Source of the DNA: Colwellia sp. TT2012
GTDB lineage: Bacteria; Pseudomonadota; Gammaproteobacteria; Enterobacterales; Alteromonadaceae
DNA length: 64,000 bases
Direction: 5' to 3'
Assembly: GCF_001440345.1 (NCBI RefSeq)
Contig: NZ_LJYX01000017.1
Coordinates: 620,001-684,000 of the forward strand
Below the pieces are notes generated by a model. That model saw nothing but the letters and a program-made list of their open reading frames with translations, was not told the DNA's origin and ran no database searches. The position numbers were made by a program, and so were the translations under genes. Positions 1 through 9,383 of the stretch are shown one piece after another (position 1 is the stretch's first letter; each line of letters opens with the position of its first letter).

Positions 1-2
1 GT

Positions 3-143
3 CTAGCCCACTGGCAACAAACTAAACTATACCCACTTGGGCTTGCCCATGATTGTCAGCAAGTAGCAAATATCCCGATAGAGAGTTGGGATATTCCCTT
101 ACCCGAAATAATCACGCCAAGTAAAAGCTATTGTTTTGTTTAG
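3..143 (+). CDS. 3' end of an unrecognised gene (partial)
   Basis: An open frame enters from the left edge and runs for 46 codons to TAG at 141-143. The tail is proline- and isoleucine-containing with two cysteines and has no motif I recognise. The other two forward frames stop within the first 25 bases, so this is the only plausible coding frame. It converges on truC, 55 bases away. The product cannot be named from this fragment, and it could be non-coding. Confidence 0.4.
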   Translation, partial: LAHWQQTKLYPLGLAHDCQQVANIPIESWDIPLPEIITPSKSYCFV

Positions 144-198
144 CTATTCAAGCATCATCCATTAGCTAACAAATAAAGCGTAGCGTTAACAAGAAATA

Positions 199-1107
199 TT
201 AAATGACGGGCCATTTCAATTCAGTAAAAAGCTGTCGCCATTGCTGATCAAACGGCGCAGATATGGTGATTCTTTTATCGCTAACCGGATGATTGAACGT
301 TAATGATTGTGCGTGCAGCATTAAACGTTTAAAGCCGAAGTGTGCAATAAAAAACGGATTCTGTTTATTGTCGCCATAATTAATATCACCTAGAATGGGG
401 TGACGTAAATGCGCTAGATGACGACGGATTTGATGACGTCTGCCAGTAACTGGCTGTACTTCAACTAGAGAATAACGCACGCTATCGAATTTCCCAACCT
501 TGATTGGCAAGCTCACTTGCTGCTTTACTTGATAGTAGCTTTGTGCCGATTGTGCGGGCTTATCACGACTCACATTTTTATCGCCTAATTTATCCAGTTT
601 TTCTTTCAATGGGTGATCAATAAAACCTGTTGGCACAGCCAAGTGACCTCGTACTAAGGCATAATAAGTTTTCACCATGCCACTGGCTTCGATGTTATCT
701 TGCGCAGCGAATTTCGGCGCAAGCTCGGCATCAAGTTTAGGCCTATGCTCAGCTTGGCTACTTTTATTGGCAAAAGCTTCGCTTAGCTTAGTTGCTACCG
801 CTTTAGTTAAAGCAAAAAGTAGCACCCCTGATGTTGGTCTATCTAGACGATGTACCGGATAGACATATTGCCCGATTTGATCTCGTACTAATTGCAAAGC
901 AAAATAGATTTCATCTTTATCCATAAAGCTACGATGGACAAATAAACCCGCAGGTTTATCAACCGCTACCATAAACTCATCTTGATATAAAATAGTAAGC
1001 ACTGGTTTGACTAATGGCACCGCTTTTTCTTCAGCTAAATCCATAGCTGAGCCCGTAGCTAACGTCTTAGCTAAAATACGCCCGTCAATATCACTCACAG
1101 TAATCAC
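199..1107 (-). CDS. truC: tRNA pseudouridine(65) synthase TruC
   Basis: TruC isomerises uridine 65 of tRNA to pseudouridine in the cytoplasm. The 302-residue product carries the RluA-family catalytic motif HRLDRPTSGVLLFAL, whose Asp is the nucleophile, and the later motif GRRHQIRRHLAHLRHPILGD. It opens with ILYQDEFMVAVDKPAGLFVH. Two features are longer than in the E. coli protein: about 35 residues before the conserved start, and an insertion of roughly 20-30 residues after the catalytic motif. The GTG start at 1107 overlaps the end of the upstream yqcC by 17 bases, so the two are probably co-transcribed and translationally coupled, as in E. coli. A start further in, near the conserved LTILYQDE, is possible. 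The family call is secure; the choice of TruC over other RluA members rests partly on the yqcC neighbour. Confidence 0.9.
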   Translation of the reverse strand: MITVSDIDGRILAKTLATGSAMDLAEEKAVPLVKPVLTILYQDEFMVAVDKPAGLFVHRSFMDKDEIYFALQLVRDQIGQYVYPVHRLDRPTSGVLLFALTKAVATKLSEAFANKSSQAEHRPKLDAELAPKFAAQDNIEASGMVKTYYALVRGHLAVPTGFIDHPLKEKLDKLGDKNVSRDKPAQSAQSYYQVKQQVSLPIKVGKFDSVRYSLVEVQPVTGRRHQIRRHLAHLRHPILGDINYGDNKQNPFFIAHFGFKRLMLHAQSLTFNHPVSDKRITISAPFDQQWRQLFTELKWPVI

Positions 1108-1429
1108 CTTGTCCGGTCAATGTTTGGTCTATTTTATTGATAACAGCAAGTAAAGCTTGCGCCGATAACTGTTTAAAAGATTCTTCTGCCATTGGTCTTA
1201 GCGCTATTTTACTCGGTAGCGCTTGTTGTTGATTTATCAGTTGAGTTATTCGAGGAATAAAAACAAACTGTAACCATTGTTCAAAAGCTAAGCTATCACA
1301 GCAAAAAGGTGCACTACTCGCCAGCTCTACTGCACTGGGTTGCTGTGTTTGCCAAAGTTTAAGCAATTTAAGTTCAGTGGTTAGCGCTGCCAGCAACGCT
1401 GTGGTGTGTTCAAGGTGTTTTTTCATCAT
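1091..1429 (-). CDS. yqcC: YqcC family protein
   Basis: This 112-residue, mainly helical protein of unknown function resembles YqcC, which lies directly upstream of truC in many gammaproteobacteria. The central part contains the recognisable WLQFVFIPRI and a Leu-Pro segment typical of the family. It starts at the first of two consecutive ATG codons at 1429. It overlaps truC by 17 bases, so it is the first gene of a two-gene unit. No signal peptide or membrane segment is visible. It is divergent from the DUF3549 gene, with about 110 bases between them holding the promoters of both. Confidence 0.8.
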   Translation of the reverse strand: MMKKHLEHTTALLAALTTELKLLKLWQTQQPSAVELASSAPFCCDSLAFEQWLQFVFIPRITQLINQQQALPSKIALRPMAEESFKQLSAQALLAVINKIDQTLTGQGDYCE

Positions 1430-1539
1430 CAGGGGTCAATTATTTAAGGCCGATTAGTGCCGGCCGATAGTTTTACTATGTTAATAGCGTCATTATCCTT
1501 ATAATAAGGTGCTATAACAAGCAGCAATATTTTGAATTT

Positions 1540-2592
1540 ATGACTGACACAGTACCAGCAGCGAACATAGCTACCCTATCAGAATTACTTAAACTTTCTG
1601 GCTCACAATATCGCCTTTATGATATTGGTCGACTCGTCACTAAATTAGCCAAAGAACACTTTGAAAAGATGGAGTTAAACCAATTACCCTATCCTACCCC
1701 CGTTCAGGGTCATGCTTGCCTTGCGATTGCTTTTTGGCAAAAAAAATCGTCTCAACCTTATTTATGGCTATTGAAGTTACCTCTTGATGAGCGTGGCTTA
1801 TTAAACCAAGGGGCAATAAATCACTTTATCGCTATTGTTGTTGAAGCCCTAGGTGCTGATTTAACTCAAAAAACATCTAAAAAACAAGAAGAATTACTCA
1901 AGTCTAATCCATACCTTTATACTCCGCCTCAATATAAATTAGCCAGTATAAACAGTAAAATCAAAGTTGATTTACAGCAACAGCCCAGTGAGTTTTTTGC
2001 ACCTTTTAAGCACTACCTTAGCCAAGAAAATTTACCAGATAACTGGCAGCACATTGGTGTACAAGGCATTACCGACTTCATTGCCAGAATAAAGCAAGAT
2101 AACCACAGCGAACTGCTAGTCAAAGCATTGCCTCATTTACCCAATGAAGTACTTTCCCCGGTTTGCAGTGCCTTAGAAAATGAACAATACCCGCTGGTTT
2201 TAATAGATGCCCTGGTCGCCTTAGTGGAAAATGCTTTAATAAAGCCAGCAGAGACAGCAAAAGCGGCACCATTATTACGAGCACTGGCAGCCAATAGTCA
2301 CCACATCCATGTGAAAGCAGTTGTTGCCAAGATTTTGACTGCTCAGCCAGTAAATAGTGAATTATTAATTACCCTATCAAGCCGTTGCTGGCCAGCTTTA
2401 GCGGATGAGAAAACGCTAATGTGTTATTTTGAACACCTAGTTAATATTAATGATCTAGCCCTATTTTCCAGTACTTTTAAAGATTTAGTGGCGATTCCGA
2501 CCATGAAAGCCATTGTTTTTCATTGCCTTCGCAGTGAACATCGCTCTGAGGCACTCGCACAAGCCATTGGACAATTATTTAACCAAGCTTAG
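1540..2592 (+). CDS. DUF3549 family protein
   Basis: A 350-residue soluble protein that I recognise as DUF3549, a family of unknown function found beside DUF3301, yqcC and truC in Alteromonadales and Vibrionales. The N-terminal part has the typical sequence LSELLKLSGSQYRLYDIGR. The C-terminal half is Leu/Ala-rich, helical and repeat-like (HEAT-like in appearance; this is an inference). It begins at ATG 1540 and ends 12 bases before the next gene, so it likely forms an operon with DUF3301. No function is known from the sequence. Confidence 0.8.
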   Translation: MTDTVPAANIATLSELLKLSGSQYRLYDIGRLVTKLAKEHFEKMELNQLPYPTPVQGHACLAIAFWQKKSSQPYLWLLKLPLDERGLLNQGAINHFIAIVVEALGADLTQKTSKKQEELLKSNPYLYTPPQYKLASINSKIKVDLQQQPSEFFAPFKHYLSQENLPDNWQHIGVQGITDFIARIKQDNHSELLVKALPHLPNEVLSPVCSALENEQYPLVLIDALVALVENALIKPAETAKAAPLLRALAANSHHIHVKAVVAKILTAQPVNSELLITLSSRCWPALADEKTLMCYFEHLVNINDLALFSSTFKDLVAIPTMKAIVFHCLRSEHRSEALAQAIGQLFNQA

Positions 2593-2604
2593 GTATTATC
2601 GTTT

Positions 2605-2907
2605 ATGGAAAATATTTATTATTTGTTATTCTTCTGTTTATTTTGCTGGTACTTCGTCTATTTAAGACAAGTGTCGGAGGCTGCTCAACGTTATGTAAAT
2701 AATTACTGCAAAGAAACGGGTCTGCAGTTTATTTCCTTGGCGAGACGTTCAAGTCGACCCAAGTTTACCAAGCAGCATGGCCTCTGTATTTATAGCACTT
2801 TTGATTTTGACTTTAGTGGTGATGGCGAGTCAAATAACCACGGTTATCTAACGCTTTATGGTTTAAAGCTAGAGCAAATCAACTTACCCGCTTATCGGGT
2901 AAATTAG
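2605..2907 (+). CDS. DUF3301 family membrane-anchored protein
   Basis: A 100-residue protein with one N-terminal hydrophobic segment (about residues 4-20, rich in Leu and Phe) followed by a short cytoplasmic or periplasmic domain with the conserved end DFSGDGESNNHGYLTLYG. This is the pattern of DUF3301, a small family of unknown function that usually follows DUF3549, as here with a 12-base gap. The hydrophobic segment has no cleavage site, so it is probably a membrane anchor. The pairing with DUF3549 is the only clue to a role. Confidence 0.75.
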   Translation: MENIYYLLFFCLFCWYFVYLRQVSEAAQRYVNNYCKETGLQFISLARRSSRPKFTKQHGLCIYSTFDFDFSGDGESNNHGYLTLYGLKLEQINLPAYRVN

Positions 2908-3022
2908 TACTGACCTTAATCAATAAGCTTTATTGTTAGACTAGCCGTTAAGTTACTGTTAGCTTAAACAATAAGTTAATAAATAACCTAGCGCTAATTT
3001 AATCTATCTATTGGAGATGATT

Positions 3023-4171
3023 TTGCCATTTTTACAAACCGTTTTTTGTTTAAAAGGATTTGACGACCGTAGTCGATTTTTTGCCAGCTCAATGTTTGCT
3101 CTTTTGGGTTTTATCTTTTTTTCAGCCATTTTCTCCAGCAATTTACTGGTAAGTATTGCACTTTTATTCATCTTAACTGCTGTGCTCACCTGTAGTACCA
3201 AACGACGATTATACGATGCCACGCTTAATAAGAATTGGCAATTGGTGCCTGGCGGCTTACTTTTACTTACGGGTGTGCTTAGCTTAATCATTGAAAATAG
3301 TAGCAGCTACTATTTATTAATTTTACCGGCCTTGAGCTGCGCACTGCTGCTCACTTACCCCAGTACAAATAAAAAAGTTAAGCATGATTATATCTTGGGT
3401 TATTACGGCCCAGTAGATCTAGGTACCTACCAACAAAAGTCCGTTGGCATAACAACGCTTCATCAGCGTATTGAACCAACCTTAGTTGCTGACAGCGCCA
3501 GTGAGCAAGTTTTTCTTAGTGAAACTGTTGCGGCGGAGCAAAACAATACGCCAAATTACCAGCCTAATGATGAAACTGCCCGTAAACAAGCGGATCTTGG
3601 TGAGCTTATTCGGCTAAAGATGCTCAGTAACCGTAAATTACAACTTGGGGTAATTGCCAGCGTAGCACTGATTTTTATCGCAGTATTTGTTAGTAGTGTT
3701 TTAAACTCAATCAACCAGCAACATTTAACTAGCCGTAATACTACTTTGAATGAAGCCAAAGAAATCACTAAAAACACCTCTGATAATATTATTATTACTA
3801 AAAAACATTTATTGGCAATGCCAGATAATTTCAATTTATACTTATCCGAGTACCAAGGCATTATTATTCACTGGCAAGCCGATCAAGTCCCTGATGGTGA
3901 ACTCTGGTCACTACTATCCGCACAAGGTGATAAAAGCTGTCAGAGCATTAAGTTTAATAAAGGTGAACCTTTACGTCCTTTAACGGTTTTAGTTGAAAAC
4001 GGTAGTGAATACTTTGCTAGCTTCTCCCCGCTCGATAGTCGGGAATTAGTACAAGCTCTGGCTTTTCGCGGTAAGTTTTCATTATGTGGTTATAGTTTCT
4101 CCCTTAATGGTAGCCAAGCAGTCTTGGGTAAAAACCTGCAGTACGCACCTTTCCTAGATAAAGATGCATAG
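3023..4171 (+). CDS. membrane protein with DUF805-like N-terminal part
   Basis: The frame encodes about 380 residues. Four hydrophobic segments lie within the first 120 residues. A fifth, near residue 210-232, precedes a periplasmic C-terminal domain of about 150 residues. The N-terminal part resembles DUF805 membrane proteins: a GFDDRSRFF motif, then KRRLYDATLNKNW between membrane pairs, then a GYYGP motif. I infer that family from pattern only. The start is uncertain. A GGAG at 3013-3016 fits best with the TTG at 3023 (6-base spacing), whereas the ATG at 3017 directly abuts it and the frame also allows TTG at 3011. The C-terminal domain, with three Cys (one each in DKSCQSIK and FSLCGYSF, plus others upstream), is unrecognised. 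Confidence 0.65.
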   Translation: MPFLQTVFCLKGFDDRSRFFASSMFALLGFIFFSAIFSSNLLVSIALLFILTAVLTCSTKRRLYDATLNKNWQLVPGGLLLLTGVLSLIIENSSSYYLLILPALSCALLLTYPSTNKKVKHDYILGYYGPVDLGTYQQKSVGITTLHQRIEPTLVADSASEQVFLSETVAAEQNNTPNYQPNDETARKQADLGELIRLKMLSNRKLQLGVIASVALIFIAVFVSSVLNSINQQHLTSRNTTLNEAKEITKNTSDNIIITKKHLLAMPDNFNLYLSEYQGIIIHWQADQVPDGELWSLLSAQGDKSCQSIKFNKGEPLRPLTVLVENGSEYFASFSPLDSRELVQALAFRGKFSLCGYSFSLNGSQAVLGKNLQYAPFLDKDA

Positions 4172-4298
4172 TTTAACCTGGGCAAGCATAAACGATTAGC
4201 TTATCACTAATCCGATCATTAACTTTGTCACGGTTGGTTTTAAGGGAGTTACTACGTTAGACATCAAGGCAATAAATAATAGCCGCTATATTTTTTAG

Positions 4299-5897
4299 TT
4301 ATTTGTACCAGTCGGTTATTATTTGTTTAATTTTTACCATATCCAGATGTGTTTGACAGGCTTTACTTACTCGCTCAATAGCTTGCTCTTCGAGTACCGC
4401 CACACTTGGCGCTTTGCTGACCTCATAACCAAGCCACAGCATAAAGAGTTGTAGCCCAGCGGGTTGATCAAATAGACCGTGTAAATAACAACCAGCTACT
4501 TGCCCATCGTCACTTAATAACCCTTGCTCCTTACCTTGAATATCAAGTAAATAATGACACGGTTGCGCGTCATCATTAATCAAGGTGCTTTCACCGGCAT
4601 GAATTTCATAGCCACTAATTTCAACCCTTTGCTGAGCAAGTTGTAATATCGCGGAAACATTAAGCAGAGTTTTTTCCCGCTTTAATACTGTCTTCATAGA
4701 AAAATAGCCTAGTCCTTTACTACTCCCCGCTTGCCCTTCTAATCCTTCGGGGTCAGCAATCAATTCTCCAAGCATTTGATAACCACCACAGATACCTATC
4801 ACTTTACCGCCATAACGCAAATGTTTGGCTACATCATCATGCCAACCACGTTGACGTAAAAAAGTGAGATCACTACGGACATTTTTACTACCGGGTAAAA
4901 TAATCAACTCGCACGGGGGAATCGCGATTTTTTCAGGACTGTTATCACCTTCAACCCCTTTAGCAAACAGGAACTGGCAATCTATATCTTTATGATGGCG
5001 TAAGGCATCAAAATCAGTATGATTGCTCATATAGGGATAAACTAATACCACAATGCGCACTTTGTCTGCAGACGAATCTCCTGTTACTGACGCTTGCTGG
5101 GTCACTAAGGCATCTTCTGAAGAAATATCTAAACCGTGTAAAAAAGGTAACACCCCTAACACAGGTTTATTGGTTTTTTTCTCTAACCAGGTCAAGCCAG
5201 ACTCAAGTAACTTAATATCACCTCGAAAGCGATTAATGACAAAACCAACCACTCGGTCTTGCTCTGATTGTGACAATAACATCAGGGTACCGACCAATTG
5301 GGCAAAAACACCACCTTTATCAATATCAGCAATGATCAAAACGGGGCAATCGACGGCTTCAGCAAAGCCCATATTAGCAATATCACCCTCGCGTAAATTT
5401 ATTTCTGCTGGACTGCCGGCACCTTCAACCACGACTAGGTCATATTTTTCTATCAAGCGCTGATGTGAACTAAGCACAGCTTGCATAGCCACTTTTTTAT
5501 AATCTTGATACTCGCTCGCTTCCATATTCGACGAGCTATTATGGTTGAGCGCCTTACCGTGCACAATAACTTGCACACCAGTATCACTATTAGGTTTTAA
5601 CAAAATAGGGTTAAAGTCGACATCTAGAGGTAAACGCGCCGCTTTTGCTTGCAGTGCTTGGGCTCGGCCAATTTCGCCGCCACAAGGGGTAACCGCACTA
5701 TTAAGTGCCATATTCTGCGGTTTAAAAGGTGCTACCTTTATATGTAAATCAGCAAACAAGCGGCAAAGGCCGGCCACTAAGGTGGTTTTCCCTGCATCAG
5801 AAGTAGTTCCTTGGACCATCAAGGTTTTACCTTGAGCTGATTTAGTTAAGGTAATGGAGCTATGGTTAGTATGAGTGTTACTTTGTTTAACTGGCAT
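4299..5897 (-). CDS. cobQ: cobyric acid synthase CobQ
   Basis: CobQ amidates adenosylcobyrinic acid a,c-diamide at four positions, using glutamine and ATP, to give cobyric acid in the B12 pathway. The 532-residue product is intact. It has an N-terminal ATPase region with [17 protein letters not shown], the central [14 protein letters not shown] and FVINRFRGD, and a C-terminal glutamine amidotransferase-like domain with the nucleophile Cys in [10 protein letters not shown] and the His in YLHGLFD. ATG 5897 starts one base after the TAA of the cobC frame, which argues against the longer frame beginning 30 bases upstream. It is the last gene of the cob operon and the only one of the five without an obvious lesion. 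It may be undergoing slower decay, or it may still serve a salvage route. Confidence 0.93.
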   Translation of the reverse strand: MPVKQSNTHTNHSSITLTKSAQGKTLMVQGTTSDAGKTTLVAGLCRLFADLHIKVAPFKPQNMALNSAVTPCGGEIGRAQALQAKAARLPLDVDFNPILLKPNSDTGVQVIVHGKALNHNSSSNMEASEYQDYKKVAMQAVLSSHQRLIEKYDLVVVEGAGSPAEINLREGDIANMGFAEAVDCPVLIIADIDKGGVFAQLVGTLMLLSQSEQDRVVGFVINRFRGDIKLLESGLTWLEKKTNKPVLGVLPFLHGLDISSEDALVTQQASVTGDSSADKVRIVVLVYPYMSNHTDFDALRHHKDIDCQFLFAKGVEGDNSPEKIAIPPCELIILPGSKNVRSDLTFLRQRGWHDDVAKHLRYGGKVIGICGGYQMLGELIADPEGLEGQAGSSKGLGYFSMKTVLKREKTLLNVSAILQLAQQRVEISGYEIHAGESTLINDDAQPCHYLLDIQGKEQGLLSDDGQVAGCYLHGLFDQPAGLQLFMLWLGYEVSKAPSVAVLEEQAIERVSKACQTHLDMVKIKQIITDWYK

Positions 5898-5898
5898 A

Positions 5899-6614
5899 TT
5901 AAAAGTCCTCAAGCAGCGGCATGGCAATAGTCGTCACTTGTTGATGTAGTTGTTGCTCTGCTTGTTGATATAAGTGCGAAGCTTGGTTTTTACCTTGATA
6001 AGGCTGGCTAACACAAACCCGCGAGAGACTGCCATGGGCGATAACTAACACGCGTCTCAATGCGGGCGTTTTTTTGCTAATGGCCCTTGCGGCTTAGCAT
6101 AAAAATTTTCTCTTTGCTCATTGGCAATAGCCACTTGTTGCGTTAGCAAGTTTTGCCAAGCCTTTATTACTCTGCAGTGAAAATCAGCTGAGGCCTCAGC
6201 CTGAGGTAATATTACCTCAGCCGGAGCCTGAAAAAACGCTTCAAGTTGTGAGCAATGCGCTTTAGCTTTTGGCTGTTTAAAACATTTGTCTTGGTTACTT
6301 ATGTTATGACCTTGTCCATCAAAAGGTATATCATCAAAAGGCATGCCATCAAAGCAGCCAAAATTCATCTCTTGTAAACCTGCTGATATCTCTAACGGTA
6401 ATTGGCATAGCTGTGAAAATTTTGTAGCTAATAGCTGGCAGCGCCTTAAAGGCGAACAAATAATACCCTGGTAGGCATGGGCGGTTTTTTGTTGGCCAAC
6501 TAAATATTTAAGTAAACGGCTATTCTCGTTCGCAATAGGGGCGACATCAGTACAGCCATATAAAGCTGGCTTGCCTACAACTTTAACATACCTTATTAAG
6601 TCAATTTCAAGCAA
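5899..6614 (-). pseudogene. cobC: cobC-type histidine phosphatase, frameshifted and catalytically dead
   Basis: The frame begins with EIDLIRYVKVVGKPALYGCTDV. This matches the start of the alpha-ribazole phosphatase family (LRHGKV...ALYG.TDV) except that the phosphoacceptor motif RHG has become RYV. Codon 2 of that motif reads TAT, one transition from the His codon CAT. The frame stops at 6057, but the next frame continues the fold as RRVLVIAHGSLSRV to TAA at 5899-5901, which holds the second catalytic His. The junction is a run of seven A on the coding strand (6069-6075); eight would restore the frame. Both the frameshift and the active-site loss suggest a genuine pseudogene. It sits between cobU and cobQ in the same direction. 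Confidence 0.85.
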
Positions 6615-6658
6615 AACTATTAATCACCTTAATGGCGGTCCTATTAACAAGTAGCATT

Positions 6659-7226
6659 TTAATAACTCTCTTTGCACTCATAAATATTTTTTATATTTAG
6701 TGGTATACCGGCAGTTACCAAGGTAACTTTATCGGCGAGATCAGCAACCTTTTGGTTTAACCAACCACAATAATCCACATATAATCGCGTCGACTCACCC
6801 ATGGGCACAACACCTAAACCAATTGTATTACTGACAATAATAATATCTGTCTTTACTGAGCTAAAAGACGCCATTAAATTATCTATCTCAGTTTGTAAAT
6901 GCTCTCCCTGCTGGACATTACTTGCCTCTTGTACCGCATAAAGTTGGTTGTTCAACCACAACGTTAAAAAATCCAATAAATAGACATTGTTGTTATCAAG
7001 TTCAGCCAGCGTTTCCGCAAGCGCTAATGGGCATTCCATTAATTGCCAGTTATCACCTCTATCACTTTGCTGTTGCCTTTATTCTCTTGCCCATTTCAAT
7101 ATCAATGGCGGTTGCCGTAGCAATATACACCGCGGGTTTATTTAGCTTACTTGCCAACACTTGCACTTGTTGCTCTGCATATGTCGACTTGCCCGAGCGA
7201 GCACCACCTAGCACAAAATGAATCAC
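6659..7226 (-). pseudogene. cobU: cobU, adenosylcobinamide kinase, frameshifted
   Basis: CobU phosphorylates adenosylcobinamide and attaches GMP to it during nucleotide-loop assembly. The GTG at 7226 opens a frame with the P-loop LGGARSGKSTYAEQQ and continues VYIATATAIDIEMGKRI, then ends at TGA about 50 codons in. A second frame continues directly with QQQSDRGDNWQLMECPLALAE and runs to TAA at 6659, including VSNTIGLGVVP and YVDYCGWLNQ typical of the family. One extra A near 7080-7085 on the coding strand would explain the shift, because the family spacing after the RI pair is then restored. The GTG start overlaps the cobS stop by four bases. The usual full length of about 180 residues is recovered when the two frames are joined. 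Confidence 0.88.
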
Positions 7227-7908
7227 CCTATGACTCTCGTTAAAGTATCGTTTTTGAGAAAGGCAACGAGGGTTAAATAAATAAGCAACTCAGAAATTTG
7301 TTGTGCTGCGCCTAAACAATCGCCGGTAAAGCCACCTATTTTAGCCATAAGCCACTGTTTAAAAAACCAACGAAAAAACAATAACACCAACAATAAAGAA
7401 AAAACCACTTCACTGGTATAAAAAATTAGCGGGGCTAGACCCATCAAGGGTAGGCTAGAAATTAAACTGCCAGCAACTGATCTAGACAAGCTTGCCGCTA
7501 AAAAAACGCTAAAAGCAAGTGCTTACTATCTTGTTGAGCTAGCCCTACTAACAAAGTGGACTTTAATAGCAAAGCCATCACTAAGGTGACAGCACCATAG
7601 GTACCAATACGACTATCTTTCATGATACTTAGTCGTTTTTCTCTGGCGAAAGCGCCACCTATGCCATCAGCCATATCGACTAAACCGTCTTCATGAAAAG
7701 CGCCGGTTAATAGCAAACTTATCACCATAATTAACAAAATAGCGACATTGACCGGTAAAAAGTGACTAAAAACGACATACGTTAAGCCGAGCAACAAACC
7801 TGTGACTAACCCCACTAAAGAGAAGTATCGGTTAGCTTTATTCAGTAATGCCTCTGAATAAATCATGGTTTTGGGCACAGGTAAACGAGTAAAAAAGCTT
7901 AGCGCCAA
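7223..7908 (-). pseudogene. cobS: cobS, cobalamin 5'-phosphate synthase, frameshifted
   Basis: CobS joins adenosylcobinamide-GDP and alpha-ribazole in the inner membrane. The first frame (7908-7498) carries ALSFFTRLPVP, then GAFHEDGLVDMADGIGG and MKDSRIGTYGAV, the metal-binding and substrate motifs. It stops after LLLAFF. The second frame (7489-7223) continues as SRSVAGSLI and ends with GGFTGDCLGAAQQ. The break is at a run of seven T on the coding strand (7500-7506); eight T would give an uninterrupted AFFLAASLSRS. The start also looks lost. The in-frame sequence reaches back to about 7947 as KAKLNLFYLALS without ATG, and only TTG at 7908 remains. It is otherwise well conserved, so the damage looks recent, or one of the indels may be a sequencing error. 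Confidence 0.88.
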
Positions 7909-7978
7909 GTAAAATAAATTCAGTTTAGCTTTTACGTTCTCGATAAGGTTTCTATTAGCTGGCCTTTTATCGGCTTAA

Positions 7979-9147
7979 TCACACGGTCACACCCGCACTT
8001 TCGAAGCTGGCCATATGATTATAAAAGCTTGCTGCAGCTTTAATCAGAGGATAAGCAAGTGCGGCACCTGTGCCCTTCCCCAAACACAAACCTAGCTTTA
8101 ATAAGGGTTGACCACCTTGCTTAGTTAACGTTTGTGCCGCCAGTAGTTCACTCAATAATAGCTGATGGGCTTTTTCTTCGGAAACATGGGGAAATATAAG
8201 GTAATTAGCTACATTTTTATCTAAGCGCAGTGCAACAAGTGCGGCCACGCTAACAATGAAGCCATCAATGACAACGGGGATAGTGTTAGCGGCGGCTGTT
8301 AATATCGCCGCCACCATTTGTACAATTTCAAAACCGCCGAGTTGTGATAGTAACTCAGTGACTTCAGCTTGATTTAACGTTTCAGGGCCACTGTCTGATA
8401 GGTTTACTCGTTGTAAAGCATGTTCAATCAAGGTGATTTTTTTAGCTAATTGTTCATCAGTGATACCTGTACCTCGACCAACACACTGCTCAACACTAAA
8501 ACAAGTGAGCGCTGATATTAAGGCCGCAGCAGAGCTAGTATTAGCAATGCCCATTTCACCGAGTAAAACAACTCGACACCTTGTGCTACTTGCGCATTAA
8601 CAAGTTTTTCTGCCTGTTCAAAGCCTTGGTCTACCTGAGTGATAGACATAGCAGGCCTGACTGAAAAATTATTAGTTCCTGCGCCAAGTCGTTGTTCAAT
8701 AAGTTTAACGTCACCGCTGTTACCTTAAAGAAGTTGCGCTATGTCATTAGGGTTAATGGCTTGTAATATGCCGCAATCAATCACCCTAAGCGCAAGCTCA
8801 TTACTTTGACAAAAACAATTTATTGCCGCCCCTCCCTGTAAAAAATTGAGTAGTATTTGTTGTGTCACGTCACTGGGGGCAATACTTAAATTTTCTTCAT
8901 TGATACCGTGATCACCCGTAAAGACTAACATGGTCGGCATGTTCATACTGATTTGGCCACTACCTTTATCAGCTGAGCTACGACTAATAAGCTCCGCATG
9001 TTTTTTTCGTCTTTGCTCACTAATTAAAGCAAGTTGCACAGCCAAGGGCTCAAGTGCACCTAAGGCACCTAGCGGTTTCGTTTTTTCGTCAATTTTAGTT
9101 TGTATAACGGCTAATGTTGCTTTACTTAATGGTAAGATTACCATCAT
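7979..9147 (-). pseudogene. cobT: cobT, DMB phosphoribosyltransferase, nonsense plus frameshift
   Basis: CobT makes alpha-ribazole phosphate from nicotinate mononucleotide and dimethylbenzimidazole. From ATG 9147 the frame shows KIDEKTKPLGALGALEPLAVQ and VFTGDHGI. It meets TAA at 8725-8727, where the family reads on: the same frame continues as GNSGDVKLIEQRLGAGTNNF. A second lesion follows at the A4 run 8565-8568, where one more base would give [21 protein letters not shown]. The last part (8554-7979) contains VGRGTG and [13 protein letters not shown]. In the family the last motif reads LGEGTGAAL, so the Glu that I take to be the catalytic base (Glu317 in Salmonella CobT) is Lys here. Three independent lesions make decay of this first gene of the operon likely. 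Confidence 0.9.
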
Positions 9148-9383
9148 GAGCTTTAGTCTAGGGGAGTGGTTAAAAATAAAAATAATGACCTTATTTTAAG
9201 CTATTTAACTCATTAAAAACATAACTGTTTTCACTATGATAGCAGGGTTAATTTACAGCAATGTTTTAAATTATTATTGCTAGCTCCGCTAAAGTCTTCG
9301 CTAGGAAAAAGTGCTAAAACTCTGTACCATCCCTTAGTAATAAATATTCACCTTAAAATTTTACCTCAGGCTGATATAATTTT

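Noticed and set aside
7500..7506. Programmed frameshifting to explain the split cobS
   Set aside because: A T7 run could permit slippage, but there is no stimulatory structure or internal ribosome-binding site, and the three neighbouring genes are broken too, so mutation is simpler.
9148..9383. Search for a cobalamin riboswitch upstream of cobT
   Set aside because: The B12-box sequence GCCACTG and the surrounding conserved elements were not found on the relevant strand.
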